A DNA stretch of 64,000 nt from Mycogone perniciosa (lineage: Eukaryota; Ascomycota; Sordariomycetes; Hypocreales; Hypocreaceae): the NCBI GenBank assembly GCA_025331125.1, contig JAOALB010000042.1, positions 20,505-84,504 of the forward strand, read 5' to 3'. Below, one piece after another: positions 58,302-64,000 of the stretch. The translations under genes and the position numbers were made by a program. The notes beneath the pieces are model-generated. The model was given only the letters and a program-made list of their open reading frames with translations. It was not told the DNA's origin and did not search any database. The number at the start of each line of letters is the position of its first letter. The first letter of the stretch is position 1.

Positions 58302-60275
58302 ACAATCGGCCATTACCAAAGGTTGTCGACGATAGTCTCTTTTCTTCTTCAGTTTTCACTTTTGTTTTGGATGTGTTGAGTGTGTACTCTTGGTTTTTTG
58401 AAAGTTATTTACTAGTTTGCTTTACATCTTTGATCACGGACTCTCTCACATTCTCCTGTCTTGTCTCTTCCTCTGTCTCGGAGCAAGCACCACTTGCAAC
58501 ACTGAGGCATCACAACTCTCACGATGACGAGGCATATCTGCAAGAACCGGAAGCTTTCCCCCCACCAACACGTGGCAGCATGGACACCAGCCAAGCGCCA
58601 CCTCGTGTTTCTGTTCCGATAGCTTGTCTGAGGGACGGCCAGAGATGCGCCAATCACCTGTGTATGATCATCTCATGAGACGGACCGGCCCTCTCGATCG
58701 TCCCGCGAGATAAATGACGGATGCATACGCCGAGTGGCTGACATCATTGGGTGAGCTTCCATGACCAGGGGCCCGTTTTACGAGATTTTGTACGGCCACC
58801 CATCAAGGAACGCCTCCGTGTTTTTTTCTAATAATAACACGCTTGCTCATTTGTCTTGCTTTCTGTTTTGCACACCGCTTGTCCCTGTTTTTCATTTTCG
58901 TTGTTTGCCTCACTTATCTCTTCTGTCTTGTTTTGGGATCGTCCGTGGTGTGTTGATGTTGTTCTTGATTGGTGGGTAGAAAAACAAATGCGGTTGTTAA
59001 AGGGGGTTACCCGGTTCTTTGCATCACACAGCATTGTGGTGTTGTCGCAATTTGACGGCCAAAACAATCGGGGATGAAGAAAAATGGCTTGTGAACGAAA
59101 GACGGCCAAAGTCGAAGGTAGCACGGACGAAAAAATATTAGAATAAAAAATTCAGGGGGTTATGTACATGCAACAAAAATGACTGGATGGCTCGGTTTTG
59201 GTTGTGTCTGATTTAATAAAGGGATGGGGCTCGGTCGATGACGACTGGATCTCGTGAAGCTTACACGAGAAGGATGGGGGTGGACGAAGAAAAGGGGGGG
59301 GCACACCAGACCGATGATGCCGATTCATAGGATGTACTTAGACAATTATCGAGGGTAATACGAACGATGTTTGATCTTTCCTCCAAGCAACGAAGATCGA
59401 GACGAGCCAACTGTCTCTCCAGGACGTAAGTGATGCTGCTGCTTGTCTTTGACGAATGGTGGCGGTTACGATGAGGGAGTGTCGCACGACATATGTCCGC
59501 ATCAAGGTTGCTCTGCCCCTCCCATTCACCTCATGTTTCACCCGCCTGGGGTTGATTTGAGGACCAAGTCGCTTGCTGTGGTCATTCTGGGGAACGGACG
59601 GAGCATTCCGCGATGGGAGGGGACTCGATCACACAACGCAGGCAATATGTAGGAGATGGAGGGGGCAAGTGTCAAGTTGGGGGTTACGAGCGGCTGTGTC
59701 ATGATGAGGGGAGAGTGTGAAAGAGAGTACGGAGTACGAGATGCAGAGAGGAGGGACCTTTTGGCGGTGGGACAGACGGATGGATTGCGGCGATGGACAG
59801 TTGCATTTGATGGCGCGGGGGGGATGGACGGTACTTCTTAAGGTGATGAGAAGGGGGTAATACGAGGTGTAACGGAGGACAGAGGAGGACATACGTGTGA
59901 AGCATAAGACGATAGCACGAGAGGGAGAGGAAGACGACGATAGTTGCAGTCCTGAGAAGGTTGCTAGAGGAGATGTAGTGTTTGGGAAACACAACGTGGG
60001 CTGTGTAGACGTTATTAGGGGCGATGGTATGAGATGATAGGCATTCGATGATGTGGATTGCTTGCCAGGAACAAGGGTGAATCACATACATGCACACATA
60101 CGAGGTGCATACATACCGGTCGTATGCTATGTTGCACGAAGAGTATCAACCAAGCATCATGGAGAATCGCGCAGGCGGAACCTGGAAGCTGAAGCATCTT
60201 CACACCGCAACCTCGACAAGTGCATGAAAACACCCGAAATCCTGGTCCAGACGGCCTCATGTATTGCTGCTATTT
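58302..60275. other. Intergenic, no supported gene
   Basis: 2 kb including T- and G-runs and TACGGAGTA at 59728. It holds the 3' ends of the convergent regulator and racemase-family genes. CACGTGG lies at 58569. Confidence 0.5.
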
Positions 60276-61137
60276 TCATCCAAAGACCCGCCGGCTGAGC
60301 ACCCTCTGTTGCAGCTGCAAGACGCCGGCCTGGACACCATCCACGATGTAGACGCGGTCTGCCTTTTCCTTGCCGTAGACCTCGACGGCTGCGGATCGGA
60401 TAATATCCTGCAGGCCTGCCATACCGCCACAGCCCATGACCACGCAAGTGACGTTTCCAGAGTTGAGGAGCCGCTGGGTTGCCTCCCTTAGCCTGGCCTT
60501 GACGTCCTGTGGCGATACTGTGTGGAAGTCACCCGCGTTTAAGCCTGTGGAGAACACGCCGGCGAATTTGCGGTTGGGAGGAAATTCCCCTGAGAGTTGC
60601 TCCTGGCCAAGGAAGCTGCTGACGCCGTCTGAGAGATGCTTCTCCCAGAACTTGCCGGTTGTCACGATGCCCCATTGCTCTAGGTAAAGGGGTGCTGAGA
60701 CAAGCGACAAGGCGGATAGGATGCTGGCCTCGAAGATGCCAGTTACAGGTATGTTCAGGATGTTGGTGAACTCTGCGACGAGAGAATGGACACTGAAGCA
60801 GGCAATGAGCACGGCGTCATATTGGCCTGACTGCAGACGCCGAATCAGGGCCGTGTCGTTGAGGACGGCTTGCGTGCTGGCCTGGATATCCTGATCATTG
60901 TTGATGCTGGCCGGACAAGGCCCCTGAACGGTGCATGTGTCGATTGTAACCGACTCGGCAGAGTCAGCACGGGCTGTGATGGATCCATTGGATGGGTGAT
61001 GGCTTTACTGAGGCTAGTAATGAGGTCATTCTCCTGGCAGCTGTCTCCATACCGAGGGTCATGGAAGCTGAGGTGTTGGGGTTGAGGAGGAGGATGCTCA
61101 CGCTCCCGGCCTGATGGGCGATATCGGACGGGGTCAT
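60276..61137 (-). CDS. Asp/Glu/hydantoin racemase family (DCG1-like)
   Basis: Exons 61137-61053 and 60973-60276 give 260 residues. The family inverts chiral centres by two facing cysteines. Both are seen: Cys87 in LIACFSVHSL and Cys210 in VVMGCGGMAGL. The N-terminal loop is LLLNPNTSASMT, close to yeast Dcg1 (VINPNS..SMT), a gene under nitrogen catabolite control next to the allantoin genes. I chose the 79-nt intron GTATGG..CACAG because it gives family-like spacing. The alternative 35-nt GTAAAG..CACAG intron is too short. Hydantoin or allantoin-related activity is possible but unproven. Confidence 0.85.
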
Positions 61138-61562
61138 GATGCCAATAGCCGGGGGGCCGTAGAATGAGGTGGAGAGTAAATCAAAAGTCACTGAGATTAA
61201 AAGCTTAGAAAAGCCGCAAGCATCTCAAGACTCTGTTTCGTAGTGCTAATAATAATATATGACCGATACAAAATCTCAACATCACGACTTTGCCTAGTCG
61301 AACTGGTCTGGTGAAGCCGCGGGGTATCACGTGACGCTTCCAAGTCACCTCTGACGACAATGGACCTCGTGGAGCCTCTCAGTTCCCCCCCACACTACTA
61401 TACGTATCTCCTCCTACTCGGTACTAGTAGTAGTTGACGACGACGCCTCCACATTCGTCCAGCTACGAGACACTGTCACCTCTCAGCTCAGCACCGCATT
61501 ATCAGCACTCGCCCAACTTCGCCCTCCTTCTCCCCTAGGCTGCGAATTGGACTGTCGCAAAG
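61138..61562. promoter_or_regulatory. Divergent promoter of the racemase-family gene and ARP2
   Basis: Holds ATCACGTGAC at 61326-61335, a Cbf1-type (RTCACGTG) palindrome, and repeated TAC/TAG words near 61400-61435. Confidence 0.4.
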
Positions 61563-62919
61563 ATGGTCCCCCCTATCGGTATGCCGCCATGAGCTTGCTA
61601 GCTGCTCTCTGCCAGAGCTTCAGCTCCTACTTGCCCCTGTCTCGTCCCTGATCAAGCTCTGGTCATCCATGCTGACCACTCTCCCGCCTCTTTAGTCCTC
61701 GACGGAGGCACCGGTTTCCTCAAGGTCGGATATGCCGCACAGAACTTCCCCGAGCATCAATACCCGTCCATTGTCGGCCGGCCGATCCTCCGGTCTGAGG
61801 AGCGAACCGATAGCGATGTGGTGATCAAGGACATCATGTGCGGTGACGAGGCCGCGGCGGCCCGGAACATGCTGCAGATCAGCTATCCCATGGAGAACGG
61901 CATTGTCAAGAATTGGGAAGATATGCAGCAGCTCTGGGACTACACTTTCTACGAAAAGCTCAAGGTCGATACCCAGGGACAAAAGATCCTGCTGACGGAG
62001 CCGCCAATGAATCCCCTGAAGAACCGGGAGAAGATGTGCGAGGTCATGTTCGATAGGTACGGCTTCGGCGGAGTCTATGTTGCCATTCAGGCCGTGCTGG
62101 CGCTGTACGCCCAAGGTAAGCCTCGGACCAACCCCTGATCTGTCAACATAGATGGTTCAGCCCAATGCTGATACGATGGGCTCCCCAGGTCTGAGTTCCG
62201 GCGTTGTCGTCGACTCTGGTGATGGTGTCACCCACATTGTTCCCGTCTACGAATCCGTGGTGCTGAACCACCTTACCAAGCGCTTGGATGTTGCTGGTCG
62301 TGACGTCACACGCAACCTCATCAAGCTCCTCCTCCGTCGCGGCTACGCCCTCAACCGAACGGCCGATTTCGAGACAGTCCGCCAGATCAAGGAAAAGCTT
62401 TGCTACGTGTCATACGACCTGGAGTTGGACAAGCGTTTGAGCGAGGATACCACAGTGTTGGTGGAAGACTACACCCTCCCTGATGGACGGGTCATCCGCG
62501 TGGGCAGCGAGCGATTCGAGGCTCCCGAGTGTTTGTTCCAGCCACATCTGGTGGACAACGAGTCCCCCGGATTGGGCGAGTTCCTCTTCAACACTATCCA
62601 GTCCGCAGATGTGGACATTAGAGCATCGCTGTTCAAGGCCATTGTGCTGTCTGGCGGTAGCAGCATGTACCCGGGTCTGCCGTCGCGACTGGAGAAGGAG
62701 CTTAAGCAACTGTGGTTGACGCGGGCGCTGCAGGGCAACCCCGAGCGTCTGAGCAAGTTCAAGGTGCGGATAGAGGATCCTCCGCGGAGAAGGCACATGG
62801 TGTTCCTGGGAGGAGCCGTCCTGGCCAATATCATGGCGGAGAACGAGAGCATGTGGGTGACCAAGGCGGAATGGGAGGAGCAAGGCGTGAGGGCTTTGGA
62901 GAAGCTTGGACCGCGATAG
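61563..62919 (+). CDS. ARP2: Actin-related protein 2
   Basis: Exons 61563-61578 (16 nt), 61696-62115 and 62189-62919 give 388 residues, the usual Arp2 length. Subunit of the Arp2/3 complex that nucleates branched actin. Actin-fold nucleotide loops: LDGGTGFLKVGYA, formed right after the tiny exon, VVDSGDGVTHIVPVYE across intron 2, and KAIVLSGGSSMYPGL. Arp2-specific stretches include FPEHQYPSIVGRP, IMCGDEA, NPLKNREKM and the C-terminal EWEEQGVRALEKLG. The mini-exon MVPPI-V is typical of fungal actin-family genes with an intron close to the ATG. Confidence 0.97.
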
Positions 62920-63525
62920 ACGCCAGGCTCTGCATACAGGCGCGTTAAAGGGAGAAGAAGGAGTATTATGGCAGTGAGGATCATTAGAGGTACATCAAAA
63001 GACAATTTCACGCCGAGGCCATGGCGGGCTGTATCTCGGGTGGCATTGTCGTAGTATCTACGGAGTACGTCGGGGATGCTTGTCTTTTTCATAAAGCAGT
63101 GCATAAAGCAGTGAGCACAGCACGGAATTGTGACATTGAGAGGGCTACTACTATTAGCAGTAGATTTTTTAGAGACTATTATCATTCATCAAGGTGACCA
63201 TGAAGGTTTCATGGCGCGCCTGAGATGGCATCGTGGAGGCTTAGTCATCACACTTGGCGCAACAAACAGAGAGACTCACTCGTATGTATTGAGCTGGCCT
63301 GAAGCCTAGGGAACCATTACATACTTTCAAGCTTTAAGTTTCAAGTTTCAACCCTCTCACAGCAACGACTCGTCAACCTTTGGTGGGCTTTCCCATCCTT
63401 CCATTCACTGATCTGCGCATTCACTGCGACATAGGTAGCTAGCCTTGCGTGACTTGCCGGGGCATCGATTGATGGATGACTGAGCGAGCCTGAATCAAAA
63501 CACAGAGACTCCATATTATTATGCC
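62920..63525. other. Intergenic region
   Basis: TACGGAGTA at 63059-63067 and a duplicated GCATAAAGCAGTG word near 63100. No gene is seen. Confidence 0.5.
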
Positions 63526-63682
63526 ATGACCCTGACAAATCCGGCCACGGGAACTTCGGGGTCTGCTTCGGGCAATAATAGCACTGCTACTAATGGTACC
63601 ACTACTAATGGAGGCGGCGGCATTGGAAGCGCAAGGGGCCCCCAACAGACGTTCAAGCGGAGCGTGCAGGCGGCGTTTGAAG
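63526..63682 (+). CDS. Start of a further gene, cut by the window edge (tentative)
   Basis: An open start MTLTNPATGTSGS followed by Asn/Thr/Gly-rich low complexity and then QQTFKRSVQAAFE, which looks structured, up to a GTGCGT donor at 63683. The next exon is not identifiable before the window ends. An overlapping ATG at 63521 stops at once. I recognise no family, and this could also be non-coding. Confidence 0.35.
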
Positions 63683-63911
63683 GTGCGTTTTTCCAGCGGT
63701 TCCGTTTTCTACATTCCGTACTCGTATTTCGAGCCTCCCTTTTTTTTTGGTTCATCCTCCGTATAATATGAGTGCTGCTGCTATTACTATTTATGCGTGG
63801 CACCGTTCTCCGTATGCATTTCCATACCTCTGTCATCTATTAAGTGCCCAGACGATCAATACGGACGCGATCCACTTCGGTGATACAAAGGCGTCCATTC
63901 ATCAGCGTCTT

Positions 63912-64000
63912 TCATCATCATCATCATTATCATTATCATTATCATTATCATTATCATTATCATTATCATTATCATTATCATTATCATTATCATTATCATA
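63912..64000. repeat. (TCATTA)n microsatellite reaching the window edge
   Basis: A few TCA units, then about 12 TCATTA hexamers without interruption to base 64000. Possibly within an intron of the truncated gene. Confidence 0.9.

Noticed and set aside
60974..61008. 35-nt intron GTAAAG..CACAG in the racemase-family gene
   Set aside because: Below the usual fungal minimum, and it gives an insert not expected in DCG1-like proteins. The 79-nt GTATGG intron keeps frame and spacing.
1..64000. tRNA, rRNA, CRISPR arrays, bacterial ribosome-binding sites
   Set aside because: None found by eye: no convincing tRNA B-box with cloverleaf, no regular spacer repeats, and the gene structure is eukaryotic.

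Overview
The window is nuclear DNA of a filamentous ascomycete (Pezizomycotina, most likely Eurotiomycetes, Aspergillus/Penicillium-like). The reasons are: short introns of 49-117 nt with GT..CTAAC/CTGAC..AG signals, dense protein genes at moderate GC, a Zn(II)2Cys6 regulator, fungus-type families (TOK potassium channel, RTG2-like protein, PhoD-like phosphatase), an LTR element eroded by C-to-T change in the style of RIP, and many copies of the intergenic 9-mer TACGGAGTA. No bacterial operons, CRISPR arrays, rRNA or tRNA genes were seen. All gene models are my own splicing by eye; splice sites were accepted only where they keep the reading frame, usually also restoring a conserved motif.

Layout. 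0-12 kb: a truncated TOK-type K+ channel (-), an RTG2-like Ppx/GppA protein (+), an amidohydrolase (-), a decayed D-amino-acid oxidase pseudogene (+) and a gamma-glutamyltransferase-like gene (+). 11-16 kb: mitochondrial glutaredoxin GRX5 (-) diverging from phosphopantothenoylcysteine decarboxylase (+), a coiled-coil protein (+) and branched-chain aminotransferase (-). 17-28 kb: ethanolamine-phosphate cytidylyltransferase (-), a secreted histidine-type phosphatase (+), an unrecognised 446-residue protein (+), mitochondrial release factor MRF1 (-) and a monocarboxylate-type MFS carrier (-). 28-33.5 kb: a GST (+), then a PHS-family (GIT1/PHO84-like) transporter (-) diverging from a PhoD-like phosphodiesterase (+). 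33.5-41 kb: a gene-poor accessory island with a degenerate LTR retroelement, a nested solo-LTR candidate and two secreted unrecognised proteins, one on each side. 41-52 kb: a VPS73-like sugar transporter, ribosomal protein eS24, an EFM3/FAM86-like methyltransferase, a small conserved protein and a PPIL4-type cyclophilin. 52-64 kb: a 4.7 kb gene desert, a Zn2Cys6 protein with an in-frame TGA, an Asp/Glu/hydantoin racemase-family gene, ARP2 and the start of a further gene running off the edge in a microsatellite.

How the genes may work together. The clearest functional unit is the divergent pair at 28.9-33.5 kb. A phosphate or glycerophosphodiester transporter and a PhoD-like phosphatase share a 1.1 kb promoter with four CACGTG boxes, one being the nonamer GCACGTGGG preferred by Pho4 in yeast. 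A similar palindromic box lies upstream of the secreted phosphatase at 20 kb. This points to phosphate-starvation control, which is inference. The 33.5-39.4 kb island looks like a fast-evolving compartment, with a mutated repeat bracketed by effector-like secreted proteins. The rest is mostly single-copy housekeeping or metabolic genes in ordinary fungal order.
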